A DNA stretch of 64,000 bases from Gammaproteobacteria bacterium (GCA_026707945.1 JAPOVV010000045.1:62001-126000); one strand, 5' to 3'. Positions 17,384 through 26,853 are shown, counted from the first letter of the stretch. The notes: generated from the sequence alone by a model not told the origin. Program-made: numbers and translations.

Positions 17384-18142
17384 ATGGACGAGCTGTTTCG
17401 CTTCGACGGCAAAGTCGCACTAATTACGGGAGGTAGCCGAGGTTTAGGTAGGGCAATGGCGCTAGCGCTAGCAGAACGTGGCGCTGATCTTGTGATTGCT
17501 AGCAGGAAGTTAGAGAACTGTGAAACGGTTGCAGACGAGATTCGTGCGTTGGGTCAACGCGCATTGGCGAAGGGCTGCCATGTGGGTCGATGGGATGATC
17601 TAGACGAACTAGCCGAAGACGCCTACAGTGAGTTCGGAAAAGTAGACATTCTCATCAACAATGCGGGAATGTCTCCCTTGTACTCCAAGCTCTCGGCGGT
17701 AACTGAGGACCTGTTCGACAAAGTTGTCGGAGTTAATCTAAAGGGGCCATATCGTTTATCCGCACTGATCGGCGAACGCATGATGGAGCAAGAGGACGGT
17801 GGTTGCATCATCAATGTCAGCAGTAATGCCGCAGCGCATCCCTCACCAAACGCAGAGCCCTATGGTGCGTGCAAGGCTGGTATAAACTCATTGACTCTAT
17901 CGCTCGCTCATGCGTTTGCGCCCAAAGTGCGCGTGAACTGCATTCAACCGGGACCGTTTCTCACCGACATATCGAAGGCGTGGGACCTAGAGGCGTTTAA
18001 CCGCGGTGCGAAAACAAATATCGCACTTCAACGTGGTGGCGAGCCGGACGAGATCGTAGGTGCTGCGTTATACCTTGCTGGCCCGACGGGTTCCTATACG
18101 ACGGGCGCGGTGATCCCGATTGACGGCGGAAGTCGAAATTAG
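17384..18142 (+). CDS. SDR-family NAD(P)-dependent oxidoreductase
   Basis: Short-chain dehydrogenase of 252 residues. TGGSRGLGRAMA is the cofactor motif; NNAGMSPLY, NVSSNAAAHPS and YGACKAG give the catalytic Asn, Ser, Tyr and Lys. GAVIPIDGG closes the protein. The frame is open to a TTG at 17351, but ATG 17384 is preceded by GGAGG at a 5-base spacing and gives the canonical short N-terminus, so it is preferred. Its stop shares TTAG with the stop of the convergent ATP-grasp gene (18139-18142). The substrate is unknown; sugar or hydroxyacyl alcohols are typical of the family. Confidence 0.9.
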   Translation: MDELFRFDGKVALITGGSRGLGRAMALALAERGADLVIASRKLENCETVADEIRALGQRALAKGCHVGRWDDLDELAEDAYSEFGKVDILINNAGMSPLYSKLSAVTEDLFDKVVGVNLKGPYRLSALIGERMMEQEDGGCIINVSSNAAAHPSPNAEPYGACKAGINSLTLSLAHAFAPKVRVNCIQPGPFLTDISKAWDLEAFNRGAKTNIALQRGGEPDEIVGAALYLAGPTGSYTTGAVIPIDGGSRN

Positions 18143-19017
18143 AGCGGAGTGGCTTCAAACAGAGTCGGTAATCTCTTAGCGTAGTCGGTGCCAGTCAGGT
18201 GCTCCATAGTCTGGAACCAACCGGGATTTACAAAGTTGACGTCGAGTAGGTAGGGATACGCGATATCAATCGCGCATGCTCGAATGCCCAATTCGAACAG
18301 CTCAAGGGCGATCGAGCGAACCATTTCTCTTTCTTGTGTTTCTGGATCGCAGGTTGCTGCAGATGACGACGCCCTTACATTACCGCGAAGTCCTGACTTT
18401 ACTTTTCGATATGCACCGAGTTCCTTACCCATCGCGACGAACCAGCGTTGTTCTTGCGAGGTCTCTACGCGTTCTTGGAGGATCGCGTAGTCGTTGCGGG
18501 TGAGATGCTCGAGAATCTGGTTTAGATTTGGATCGTTCGCGTGCAACTCAAAGACATCGCGGCCGAAACTACCGGCCGTAGGTTTCGCGATCCAGAGACC
18601 GCCACGACGTACGTGGTTTGCCAATTCTTCAGTATTTGCCGAAACGATCGTAGACGGCGCGTATTTACTCAACGTTGTCATGGCGAGCGTCGCCTTGTTC
18701 TGGAAGAGAAGAAATGCGTTGATCGAATTCACAAATTTGCTTTGGTCTACGGAATGCAGCAGCTGCATACGATCGAGAAAGGTTGATCTTCCGCCGAATC
18801 CAAGCAACCAGACCCAGTCGAATGCGGCGGGATCTGCAACCGGACGTCCGTTTCGCATGTAGCGCAAACGACCATGATCGAATGAAAGTTCATCGTGTGA
18901 GACGGTCACGACGTCCCAGCCGCTAGACAGGAATGCGTTCTGGAGTCGATGCAGGCTATCGGTGTGCGATTCCCGCTCCGTACCGGTGAGAAGCAGTTTA
19001 GCCAATGCAATCAGCAC
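18139..19017 (-). CDS. ATP-grasp protein resembling glutathione synthetase
   Basis: Protein of 292 residues with ATP-grasp features. The N-terminal domain ends at about 100 (KFVNSINAFLLFQNKATLAM). The nucleotide-binding Lys and flexible loop are GLWIAKPTAGSFGRDVFEL (about 138-156), and the Mg-binding end is YLLDVNFVNPGWFQTME (about 260-276). That end resembles the E-V-N-x-x-x-P-G-G ending of prokaryotic GshB. It lacks the strict GshB motifs, so the ligated amino acid or peptide is uncertain. Starts with GTG, divergent from nadA by 143 bp, and overlaps the convergent SDR stop. Confidence 0.75.
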   Translation of the reverse strand: MLIALAKLLLTGTERESHTDSLHRLQNAFLSSGWDVVTVSHDELSFDHGRLRYMRNGRPVADPAAFDWVWLLGFGGRSTFLDRMQLLHSVDQSKFVNSINAFLLFQNKATLAMTTLSKYAPSTIVSANTEELANHVRRGGLWIAKPTAGSFGRDVFELHANDPNLNQILEHLTRNDYAILQERVETSQEQRWFVAMGKELGAYRKVKSGLRGNVRASSSAATCDPETQEREMVRSIALELFELGIRACAIDIAYPYLLDVNFVNPGWFQTMEHLTGTDYAKRLPTLFEATPL

Positions 19018-19160
19018 TACGTGAGATATGGTGCGAAGTCTATTTGTATGTGAAGAGATTTATGGGTCTGTCAGCGTATGGCGTTTCAGTTTGACGCTAC
19101 TTTAGTGCTTTTCGTTAAACTTAGTTTCGTATAGATCACTCGCAAAGGACGGTAGACGCA

Positions 19161-20204
19161 ATTACTACAAGTACAGTTATTGAACGCGATTATGGGTTAA
19201 ACCCGCAGCAAGTCCCGCTTTATCTACCTCGAAAAGTCAGTGATCATGAGCGTGAGCAACTTAAGTCGGAAATCAAAGGATTACTCGCTGAGCTCGACGC
19301 TGTCTTAATTTCTCATTATTACGTCGACTCGGATGTTCAGGATTTAGCGCTGGAAACAGGCGGATGTGTGTCCGATTCCTTAGAGATGGCGCGATTTGGG
19401 CGTGACCACGACGCCTCTACGTTGGTGGTCGCTGGTGTTCGCTTTATGGGTGAGACGGCAAAGATTCTCTCGCCGGAGAAGCGAGTACTGATGCCAACGC
19501 TGAAGGCGGAATGTTCGCTAGATCTTGGCTGTCCACCGGATGAATTCAAGGCGTTTTGCGACGAACACCCGGATCGAACTGTCGTCGTTTACGCGAACAC
19601 CTCGGTGGAAGTTAAAGCACTTGCAGATTGGGTAGTTACCTCAAGCGTAGGCCTACAGATCGCATCCCAACTGGCTGGAAAAGGTCAGAAGCTAATCTGG
19701 GCGCCTGATCGTCATCTAGGTGCGTACATCCAACAACAAACGGGCGCGGACATGATTCTTTGGTCTGGTGCGTGCGTCGTCCATGAGGAGTTCAAGTATC
19801 AAGCGCTGCTTGACATGAAGGCAATCTACCCAGATGCTGGAGTTCTTGTACATCCTGAGTCACCTGCTGCGGTCATCGGCATCGCCGACTGTGTCGGGTC
19901 GACAAGCCAAATACTGCTTGCCGCATCAGAACTGCCGATGGATCGATTCATCGTCGCGACTGATCGTGGTTTATTTCACCAACTTCGTCGCAAGAATCCT
20001 AGAAAGACATTTATCGAAGCGCCGACAGCGGGGGATGGCGCGACATGTCGTAGTTGCGCGCACTGTCCATGGATGGCGATGAATGAACTGCACGTACTGC
20101 GCGATTCGCTTCTTAGTCAGGCAAACGAGATTCTCGTAGATCCTGAGGTGGGCGCACGAGCTATGAAACCGCTTCAGCGGATGTTGGACTTTCCGCGCGC
20201 CTAG
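19161..20204 (+). CDS. nadA: Quinolinate synthase A, probably initiating at ATT
   Basis: NadA condenses iminoaspartate with dihydroxyacetone phosphate to quinolinate for NAD synthesis and carries a [4Fe-4S] cluster. Essential segments are [19 protein letters not shown] (substrate His/Tyr and a cluster Cys), SLDLGCP, and [13 protein letters not shown] with the remaining Cys. The first ATG/GTG/TTG in frame is GTG 19368, which would delete the HYY motif and leave 278 residues. The frame is open back to a TAG near 19122, and ATT 19161, with AAAGGA 11 bases upstream, yields 347 residues, the same as E. coli NadA. I therefore propose ATT initiation. The stop overlaps bepA's stop on CTAG. Confidence 0.93.
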   Translation: MTTSTVIERDYGLNPQQVPLYLPRKVSDHEREQLKSEIKGLLAELDAVLISHYYVDSDVQDLALETGGCVSDSLEMARFGRDHDASTLVVAGVRFMGETAKILSPEKRVLMPTLKAECSLDLGCPPDEFKAFCDEHPDRTVVVYANTSVEVKALADWVVTSSVGLQIASQLAGKGQKLIWAPDRHLGAYIQQQTGADMILWSGACVVHEEFKYQALLDMKAIYPDAGVLVHPESPAAVIGIADCVGSTSQILLAASELPMDRFIVATDRGLFHQLRRKNPRKTFIEAPTAGDGATCRSCAHCPWMAMNELHVLRDSLLSQANEILVDPEVGARAMKPLQRMLDFPRA

Positions 20205-21622
20205 CTCTCTTCCGCCCGTTCGGCCTCCGCTCTGATATCTAAAAGTCGCTGGTCGAGGCTTTGGGACAAACGATTTCCTTCTCCAACTTGCTCGCGCGCA
20301 AGACGGAGCTGCGTCATTGCGCTCTTGTAGTTACCCCGTAGTACAAAGAACTCCGCTCGCGCACGGTGTACGTCGACGAGGTTTTTAGCGAGACCAGCGG
20401 TTTCGGCAAGTTGATACCAAATGTCTTGATCCTCGGGGTGGAGTTTGACCTGATCCCAAAGATGTGAAACGGCCTCTTCGTTACGACCGTTCCTAGACAA
20501 AGCGTGAGCAAGAAATAAAGTAAGCGGTTGATTGTTGGGATAGATAACGAGTTTAGAAGTCAAGAGCTCGATCGCTTGATCGGTCCGGTCCGCTTCAACT
20601 AGGATGTCGGCGTAGCTACCGATAACGATGATGTTATCGGGTAGGCGGTCATAGATCGTTTGCATGATCGCAATAGCCTGCTCGTGTTGTGAGCTCATCG
20701 ACAATGCGATTGCTTGCAGATAAGGCTTGTTCTGAGCTTGTGCTTCACGCGCCGCTTCCTTTGCATTCGTAATGAAACGACTCTCTACGCGCTCCCGCAT
20801 CAACTGATAGTCATTTGTGACCGGAAATATTCCGCGAGGCTTTTTTGACGCCTGGCTTCGCATATCCGAAATACGGTTTTGCGTAATCGGGTGCGTACTA
20901 ATGTACTCGGGTATTTCGCGGCGGTAGCGCGCCGATTGCTGCATATGTTCAAACATTCGCGCTGCACCGTGCGGGTCAAATCCAGCTCGGGTTAGCGTGT
21001 TGAGCCCAACGCGGTCTGCTTCGCGTTCTTGCGCTCTTGAGTACCCAAGACTCGCAGCGTCGGCAAGCGCTGTAGAACCTAGCATGGTGGCTAAACCGGC
21101 GTCCGTTGCGCCCGACGCGATGATGGCAACGGATGTGAGATAGCCTACGAGATTTCGAAACGTAGCCATTTTTTCTTTCTCGAGCCGCCGTGCGTAGTGT
21201 CGTTGGCTGAGATGCGCTAATTCGTGAGCAATTACGGATGCGAACTCATGGATGTCCCGAGCCATCGTGAACAGTCCTAGATTGATGCCAATCACGCCTC
21301 CAGGCGCAGCAAAGGCATTGAATTGCTCTGACTTGATGACGATCGGACGAAGGTGGACACTTGTGAGGTCAGAATGTTCGGCAACACGATAGCAGTACTT
21401 TTCTACGAAGTATTTGATAAGTGGATCATTCTCAAGCGGTACGACACTGCGTATCTGTTGGAGAATCATTTTGCCGAGCGCATCTTCTTCGTGTGGCGCG
21501 AGAATCGCGGAGGTGCTATCACCCAGTGTCGGCAGACGCGGAGGTTCTGCAAACGCACACATCGCGAGCACGACGACGAAAATTCGACATAGTGCTCGAA
21601 CGCAATTGCGAAATTGAGTCAT
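20201..21622 (-). CDS. bepA: Periplasmic M48 metalloprotease/chaperone BepA-like with TPRs
   Basis: Protein of 473 residues (E. coli BepA/YfgC 487). A signal peptide occupies about 1-25 ([15 protein letters not shown]). The zinc-protease motif is [17 protein letters not shown] (HExxH near residues 138-142), with the third ligand Glu in [12 protein letters not shown]-type repeats fill about 290-450. The family degrades or assists assembly of outer-membrane proteins such as LptD with BamA. ATG start; divergent from the tusA-like gene by 124 bp, so a shared control region is possible. Confidence 0.92.
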   Translation of the reverse strand: MTQFRNCVRALCRIFVVVLAMCAFAEPPRLPTLGDSTSAILAPHEEDALGKMILQQIRSVVPLENDPLIKYFVEKYCYRVAEHSDLTSVHLRPIVIKSEQFNAFAAPGGVIGINLGLFTMARDIHEFASVIAHELAHLSQRHYARRLEKEKMATFRNLVGYLTSVAIIASGATDAGLATMLGSTALADAASLGYSRAQEREADRVGLNTLTRAGFDPHGAARMFEHMQQSARYRREIPEYISTHPITQNRISDMRSQASKKPRGIFPVTNDYQLMRERVESRFITNAKEAAREAQAQNKPYLQAIALSMSSQHEQAIAIMQTIYDRLPDNIIVIGSYADILVEADRTDQAIELLTSKLVIYPNNQPLTLFLAHALSRNGRNEEAVSHLWDQVKLHPEDQDIWYQLAETAGLAKNLVDVHRARAEFFVLRGNYKSAMTQLRLAREQVGEGNRLSQSLDQRLLDIRAEAERAEES

Positions 21623-21746
21623 CTTGACTTAAGAGGCACGAGATGGACTACAGGATTCAAGATTAGCTTGATGAGGTTGAAAGACTCAACTATGAGACCG
21701 TTATTACACACGACGATTTGCATTCCTTCGTGCGAAAATTGTCTCT

Positions 21747-21989
21747 ATGGCTGATCCCAATGAAACGTTTTTGGACGTAAAAGGTCTGAACTGTCCGATG
21801 CCACTACTAAAGGCAAAGCGGACACTGAATGGCATGGAAGCAGGTGAACGACTACGTGTGGTTTCGACTGACCCGGGTTCGATGAAAGACTTCACGGTTT
21901 TTGCGAAGCAAGCTGGTCACGACCTTGTAGAAGCTTACGAAGACCAGGGTGTTTTTAACTATTTACTTGTAAAACACACGCGCCCCTAA
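21747..21989 (+). CDS. TusA-family sulfurtransferase-like protein
   Basis: Protein of 80 residues with the TusA/SirA/YeeD signature LDVKGLNCPMPLLKAKRTL. The active Cys sits in NCPMP near residue 18. TusA relays sulfur for tRNA 2-thiouridine or molybdopterin synthesis; paralogues have other sulfur-relay roles. The C-terminus GVFNYLLVKH fits the small alpha/beta sandwich. Its TAA overlaps the ATG of the next gene by one base (TAATG), so the two are coupled. A neighbouring permease of the AI-2E family beside a TusA paralogue is a known association whose meaning is unclear. Confidence 0.88.
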   Translation: MADPNETFLDVKGLNCPMPLLKAKRTLNGMEAGERLRVVSTDPGSMKDFTVFAKQAGHDLVEAYEDQGVFNYLLVKHTRP

Positions 21990-23098
21990 TGTCGATCATC
22001 GACATCCTCCGAGACTGGGCGGATAGTGTCTTTGGACATACAGAAGGTCTCGTTTTACTCGCCTTGACAGCGATCTGTCTGGTGGTACTGCTGACCGTAG
22101 GGTTCTATCTTGCACCGGTGATCGCAGGGTTAGTCGTTGCGTTCGCGTTGCACGGCATTGTGAAGAAACTCACCCTGTGGCAAATTCCAAGGCTTGTCGC
22201 GATTATCGGGGTCCTAGTTCTTTTTACCGGCGCGATCATTGCGCTATTTATCGTAATCCTGCCACTCGTATGGGCACAACTACAGAACTTGGTTACGCAA
22301 TTACCGCAACTAGTAACCGCTTTGCAAGCCATCCTTAGCGAGTTCGCGCGCGACTACCCTCAGCTAGTTCCAGATGCATTCCTTGAATCACTGAGCGTTA
22401 CCGCACAGGCACAACTGACCAATCTTGGTGGCCAGATTGTTCAGCAAATTGTGCAGCAGCTTCCCAATCTCGTATGGCTCCTCATTTTCGTAATTCTCGT
22501 GCCGATTTCATTGTTTTTCTTCTTGAAAGACCACCAACAAATGCTCGATTACTTGCGACGCGCTTTACCCACGGATCGACCGTTATTAGATGAAGTTGGA
22601 CGTGAGACGATCGCCCAAATGGGCAGCTATGTAAGAGGCAAGCTGCTAGAGATACTGATTGTTGGCTGCGTTTGCTATGTCGTATTTTCGTTCTTCGGCT
22701 TGCAGTTTGCGGCTCTCTTGAGTCTGCTAGTCGGCTTATCTGTGATCATTCCATTCGTAGGTGCAGCGGTGGTCACCGTCCCGGTCGTGATCGTCGCCTT
22801 GGTGCAATTCGGTTGGACTTGGGATTTTTTCTTCGTCGTTCTAGCGTACGCGGTCATTCAAGTACTCGACGGTAACGTACTCGTGCCGCTCTTGTTTACG
22901 AAAGCAAACGATCTCCACCCAGTCGTCATCATCGTTGCCGTCCTAGTCTTTGGCGGTCTATGGGGATTATGGGGTGTTTTCTTTGCCATCCCGCTAGCGA
23001 CGTTCATTCGGGCAGTCATAAATGCATGGCCAACTAAAATTTCGGACGATGGTGATGATCCGGAATCACCACGTCAATCTGGAACGGAGAGCGCTTAA
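21989..23098 (+). CDS. AI-2E/PerM-family membrane permease
   Basis: Integral membrane protein of 369 residues with about eight helices. The hallmarks are the N-terminal pair LVVLLTVGFYLAPVIAGLVVAF, the long amphipathic segment at about 90-155 (QLPQLVTALQAIL), and the C-terminal DGNVLVPLLFTKANDLHP with VFGGLWGLWGVFFAIPL. The family includes PerM, the AI-2 exporter TqsA and Na/H antiporters; substrate prediction is not possible. ATG overlaps the tusA-like stop. dapA follows after 3 bp, so all three and bamC may be one operon. Confidence 0.9.
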   Translation: MSIIDILRDWADSVFGHTEGLVLLALTAICLVVLLTVGFYLAPVIAGLVVAFALHGIVKKLTLWQIPRLVAIIGVLVLFTGAIIALFIVILPLVWAQLQNLVTQLPQLVTALQAILSEFARDYPQLVPDAFLESLSVTAQAQLTNLGGQIVQQIVQQLPNLVWLLIFVILVPISLFFFLKDHQQMLDYLRRALPTDRPLLDEVGRETIAQMGSYVRGKLLEILIVGCVCYVVFSFFGLQFAALLSLLVGLSVIIPFVGAAVVTVPVVIVALVQFGWTWDFFFVVLAYAVIQVLDGNVLVPLLFTKANDLHPVVIIVAVLVFGGLWGLWGVFFAIPLATFIRAVINAWPTKISDDGDDPESPRQSGTESA

Positions 23099-23101
23099 TT
23101 A

Positions 23102-23989
23102 ATGAGTCAGGTCGACCTCAAAGGTAGTTTGGTCGCATTAGTGACGCCCATGAGATCCACAGGAGAGGTTGATGACGGCGCCCTGGACGCATTGATCGAT
23201 TGGCACCTTGAATCGGGTACGCACGGTGTGGTACCGGTAGGAACAACGGGGGAATCCGCGACACTAAATGTGCGGGAGCACCTGCACGTGATCGAACACA
23301 CCTTGCGGCGTGTGGATGGGCGTGTTCCTGTTGTCGCGGGCACTGGCGCGAATGCGACCGCAGAAGCGATCGATCTAACACGAGATGCGAAAGTTGTTGG
23401 AGCCGATGCGTGTCTACTGGTTACGCCGTACTACAACAAGCCGACTCAGGAAGGTTTGTACCAACACTATTGCGCGATCGCCGAAAGCGTCGATATTGCA
23501 ATGGTGCTATACAACGTACCGCCTCGAACTGCGTGCGATATGTCCGCTGAAACGGTCGCTCGTTTAGCGTCTGTACCTCAGATAGTGGGTATTAAGGAGG
23601 CATGCGGGGATGCCGATCGCGTACGTGAAATACGTGCGTTAGTCCCAGACGATTTCATCATTCTCTCTGGTGAAGATGCGCAAACGCTGACGATGTTCGG
23701 CTTTGGCGCTGTCGGCACCATTTCCGTCACTGCGAACGTCTTACCTGAAATGATGTCGAAATTCTGCGAGAGCTATCTCGACGGAAATATCGAAACCGCG
23801 GAAGAACTTGATGAGCAACTTCAACCCATTCACGAGATTCTTTTCTGTGAAACAAGCCCCATTCCTACGAAATGGGCGTTAAATCAGATGGGTCGTATTC
23901 CGGAAGGGATTCGACTACCGCTTGTGCCACTATCGGAACCTCATCACGCGGAGATGTGCAAGCGATTGCGCGCTATTGGCGCACTATGA
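23102..23989 (+). CDS. dapA: 4-Hydroxy-tetrahydrodipicolinate synthase
   Basis: First committed enzyme of lysine and diaminopimelate synthesis, condensing pyruvate with aspartate semialdehyde. It is 295 residues (E. coli 292), a TIM barrel. GTTGES (about 45-50) holds the catalytic Thr pair; YYNKPTQEGLYQH and YNVPPRTACD supply the Tyr; the Schiff-base Lys is in GIKEACGD near 163. Its stop shares ATGA with the bamC start, the dapA-bamC order found in enteric bacteria. Confidence 0.97.
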   Translation: MSQVDLKGSLVALVTPMRSTGEVDDGALDALIDWHLESGTHGVVPVGTTGESATLNVREHLHVIEHTLRRVDGRVPVVAGTGANATAEAIDLTRDAKVVGADACLLVTPYYNKPTQEGLYQHYCAIAESVDIAMVLYNVPPRTACDMSAETVARLASVPQIVGIKEACGDADRVREIRALVPDDFIILSGEDAQTLTMFGFGAVGTISVTANVLPEMMSKFCESYLDGNIETAEELDEQLQPIHEILFCETSPIPTKWALNQMGRIPEGIRLPLVPLSEPHHAEMCKRLRAIGAL

Positions 23990-25095
23990 AACGATTTACG
24001 CTTGCGGTGCTTGGCGTCGTCGGCTGTTCAGTTGTGCTGATGGGTTGCGGCCTACTTCGGCAATCTGTCGGGCTCATGGTGAATGAGCGTGATAACTATC
24101 TCGAAGCGCCGGAAGCGGAAATGATTAGTGTGCCTTCTGATTTAGAAGGCGGGCGGATCGCGGATATTTGGGAGATCCCAGAGATTGAGGAGATTCCCGC
24201 GGCGAAGTACTACGCAAACGCCACACCAAGGCCGATTTCGATCGTCGGCGATGCTGATCCGAACCTGATTCGAATCCAAAAGTTGGGCGAACGGAGCTGG
24301 ATGGTTGTCCAACGAAAACCAGATACGGTTTGGCCCTTAGTTCGTCAGTTCCTCACCTTCAATGGCGCTGAGGTAGCGACAGAAGACGCGACTGAAGGCG
24401 TCATCGTTACGAAGCCACTCGCGGTCACCTCAGCCCAAAGCACGAGCATGTTGCATACGATGATTCGGGCGGAGAATCCAGAAGCTTCAGATAATGATTT
24501 CTTGATTTTCCGTGTCGAGCAGGGGATGCGTCGCGGATCATCGGAAGTACATTTGAAATACCTCGATGATTCGAATCAATTGAAGTACGTAGACTGGAGT
24601 TTGCCTTCTGCACATAGCGAAGTAACGAACGCGATTCTGCGCCAAATCGCGCAGTTCGAAGTGGACGATGTAAGTGATGAAGCCGTTTCCAGGGTGGGAC
24701 AGGAAGTCGCGGTTGTGCCCAAAATCGAACTCATTCGAAATAATGTGGGTTTTCCGTCCTTACGGTTTAATGTTGACTTCGAGCGCACCTGGGCGACGGT
24801 ACTTTCGGCGATCGAACGAAGTCCCTACGACGTTGCGGCCAGGGAACGTGACTCCCGATTAATAGAGTTAGTAATTGACGAAGCCAAGCTCGACCGGAGC
24901 CAACGCGAAGCGATAAGCCAACTCTTGCTAGATATTAGAAAAAGACGCGATACAGAGGATCCGCTCGCGATTCAGCTTCGCGTGAGTCCATATCAGCAGG
25001 TTAATGACATCGAGCCGCAACGATCAGATGGAAACGAATTGACGCTCGAATTGGCTGAACATTTTCTCGTGATGATTCAGCAATTCGCCTCCTAG
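23986..25095 (+). CDS. bamC: Outer-membrane assembly lipoprotein BamC
   Basis: Component of the BAM complex, 369 residues (E. coli 344). The lipobox VLMGC places the lipidated Cys near residue 20. An unstructured segment follows (NYLEAPEAEMISVPSDL), as in BamC, which binds BamD with this part. Two helix-grip domains occupy about 100-220 and 250-369 (RSWMVVQRKPDTVWPLVRQFL; VDFERTWATVLSAIERSPYDV). The start ATG overlaps the dapA stop (ATGA, 23986-23989). The frame extends further upstream inside dapA, but the lipobox fixes this start. Confidence 0.93.
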   Translation: MKRFTLAVLGVVGCSVVLMGCGLLRQSVGLMVNERDNYLEAPEAEMISVPSDLEGGRIADIWEIPEIEEIPAAKYYANATPRPISIVGDADPNLIRIQKLGERSWMVVQRKPDTVWPLVRQFLTFNGAEVATEDATEGVIVTKPLAVTSAQSTSMLHTMIRAENPEASDNDFLIFRVEQGMRRGSSEVHLKYLDDSNQLKYVDWSLPSAHSEVTNAILRQIAQFEVDDVSDEAVSRVGQEVAVVPKIELIRNNVGFPSLRFNVDFERTWATVLSAIERSPYDVAARERDSRLIELVIDEAKLDRSQREAISQLLLDIRKRRDTEDPLAIQLRVSPYQQVNDIEPQRSDGNELTLELAEHFLVMIQQFAS

Positions 25096-25111
25096 CGACG
25101 AGGCGCCTAGC

Positions 25112-25906
25112 GTGTCGAGAATGGAGTTCACGTCCCTCGGGAGCGGTAGTGGAGGCAACTGCACTGTTATTCGTGCTGGTACCACGACGTTACTGATTGA
25201 TTGTGGATTTTCTAGAAAGGAACTGAAAGACCGACTAAGCCGACGACGCCTAGATATCGATCAGCTCGACGCGATTTTGGTGACACATGAACATGGTGAT
25301 CATCTCAAAGGCGTGCCGATCGTCGCAAGGATGCATCAGATTCCTGTGTATGCATCTCGAGGCACGATTGACGCTATGAGGCACCGTGTTTCGACATTCG
25401 AGTCGGTCGAGAAATTGCTACATGAAATCGAGCCGGACAAGACATTTCGGGTGAAGGAAATGGATGTCTGTCCGGTTGACGTACCTCACGACGTTAGAGA
25501 ACCAATTCAGTTCGTCTGCCGATATAAGGGCGTCGGCGTTGGAGTCTTAACCGATTGCGGCAGCTATACTGAACAGATGGTGGCACATTACTCGCGGTTG
25601 AACGGCCTCCTTCTTGAGACGAATCACGACTCGCAAATGCTTGCAACGGGACCTTATCCTGAACGACTGAAGCGACGCGTCGGAGGCGACTTCGGGCACT
25701 TGAACAATCGCCAGTCGCGTGAATTTGCGCAGCGTATTCACCATGTCGATCTGCAACAATTGGTTCTAGGACACATTAGTCAACACAACAACGAGCGTTC
25801 GCTCATTGAGCGCGAATTTGATGACTTTCCAAGTGGCACTTCTGTTACGTACGCGTCCCAAACAGATGGAACCGAATGGCTGAGTGTGACCTCTGGAAAT
25901 GAGTAA
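25112..25906 (+). CDS. MBL-fold hydrolase, WalJ/YycJ-like exonuclease family
   Basis: Protein of 264 residues. It opens with the family signature SLGSGSGGNCTVIRAG and LLIDCGFSRKEL. Metal motif THEHGDHLKGV (about 57-67) is followed by DCGSYTEQ, LLETNHD and GHISQHNN, the ligands expected in WalJ/YycJ proteins, which act as DNA exonucleases in Firmicutes. GTG 25112 and ATG 25121 are both possible starts. The start lies 16 bp after bamC. The next gene overlaps by 8 bp. Confidence 0.87.
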   Translation: MSRMEFTSLGSGSGGNCTVIRAGTTTLLIDCGFSRKELKDRLSRRRLDIDQLDAILVTHEHGDHLKGVPIVARMHQIPVYASRGTIDAMRHRVSTFESVEKLLHEIEPDKTFRVKEMDVCPVDVPHDVREPIQFVCRYKGVGVGVLTDCGSYTEQMVAHYSRLNGLLLETNHDSQMLATGPYPERLKRRVGGDFGHLNNRQSREFAQRIHHVDLQQLVLGHISQHNNERSLIEREFDDFPSGTSVTYASQTDGTEWLSVTSGNE

Positions 25907-26741
25907 CTTGACTTCGATGTTGTTGAATCGAACGATGCCTATTCGTGCGGGTTTGCTATTTGTGATCGCCTGTGTCTGGAGCGCTTCAATCGCTGCCCAA
26001 GAATGCGACGAACTTGAAGGTGAAGATCTAACGGTTTGCCTGACACTCATGGTCTGCATGGCGCTCGACGAAGACAGGGCGAGAAATCAGTGTTTGGAGG
26101 TCGCTCGCCAGGTACTTGATCAGCACGATGCACAAAAAGAACCGAGTAAACAGGAAGAAACCGTTACTGATGAGATGGCTGAATCTTCTTCAGAAAAGGA
26201 TGTCGTCGAAGAGATACCGAGTTTAGTCGAAGAACCGGTGCAGGATCAAGTATCCGAAGAGGAACGTGTGAGTGCGACGTCCGGTATTTCTCAATCTGTG
26301 CAGCCTAACGGGTCTCCGGACACGACGGCATCTCGCGGCAGTCGGGCAGGTCGGTGGTTTTCGTGGATAAGACGTGGGGGAGGTAAGTCGGACACTGAGC
26401 TAGAAGAAGAAGATATCGGTGTTACAAAAGACGGCGTACCGAAGCAATTTGCTGCTACAGTCGTGACCGTTACCAAAGCGGGTTACAACGATGCGCTGGT
26501 AGTGCTGAGCAATCGTTACGTCTTCATCGTAAGTCGAGCTCGAGAAAGTCGCATTGAACCGGGGGATGTTATTGTCGCTCGTAAAAAGGAAGGTTTAAGT
26601 GGACGGTTGAGCTTCCTGTTTTACGGACGCGGTGCGAGCGTAGATGCACATCGTGTAGATTGTGGACACGTCGATGCATCGCGCCAAACAAGGCGACGAT
26701 GTGAGTTTGCATCGCGACAGTTGGGTACTGAAGCGCTTTAG
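25899..26741 (+). CDS. Unknown secreted protein with acidic linker
   Basis: I do not recognise this 280-residue protein. A signal peptide is at about 12-34 (MPIRAGLLFVIACVWSAS, then AAQ). A short Cys-containing segment follows (ECDELEGEDLTVC, VCMAL, RARNQC), four Cys that could form two disulfides. Residues about 70-150 are acidic and Ser/Thr/Pro-rich, probably disordered. A basic patch RRGGGK is near 165. The C-terminal domain (about 180-280) has GVPKQFAATVVTVTKAGYN and NRYVFIVSRARESRIEPGD, beta-rich in appearance. It overlaps the WalJ-like gene by 8 bp (ATGAGTAA), so it is probably cotranscribed. Confidence 0.7.
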   Translation: MSNLTSMLLNRTMPIRAGLLFVIACVWSASIAAQECDELEGEDLTVCLTLMVCMALDEDRARNQCLEVARQVLDQHDAQKEPSKQEETVTDEMAESSSEKDVVEEIPSLVEEPVQDQVSEEERVSATSGISQSVQPNGSPDTTASRGSRAGRWFSWIRRGGGKSDTELEEEDIGVTKDGVPKQFAATVVTVTKAGYNDALVVLSNRYVFIVSRARESRIEPGDVIVARKKEGLSGRLSFLFYGRGASVDAHRVDCGHVDASRQTRRRCEFASRQLGTEAL

Positions 26742-26762
26742 TCAAACTAGAATTCGAGGCGC

Positions 26763-26853
26763 GGAGAGGTGCCAGAGTTGGTCGAATGGGCTTGACTCGA
26801 AATCAAGAGTGTCCTTTTGGGCACCCAGGGTTCGAATCCCTGCCTCTCCGCCA
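26763..26853 (+). tRNA. tRNA-Ser (anticodon CGA)
   Basis: Class II tRNA of 91 bases with acceptor GGAGAGG/CCTCTCC, discriminator G, an encoded CCA at 26851-26853, anticodon loop CTCGAAA (CGA), a long variable arm (GTGTCCTTTTGGGCAC) and T loop GGTTCGAATCC. The long variable arm marks it as tRNA-Ser. Confidence 0.98.

Noticed and set aside
23872-23985. Upstream extension of bamC into dapA
   Set aside because: Open frame only; the lipobox and ATGA overlap fix the start at 23986.
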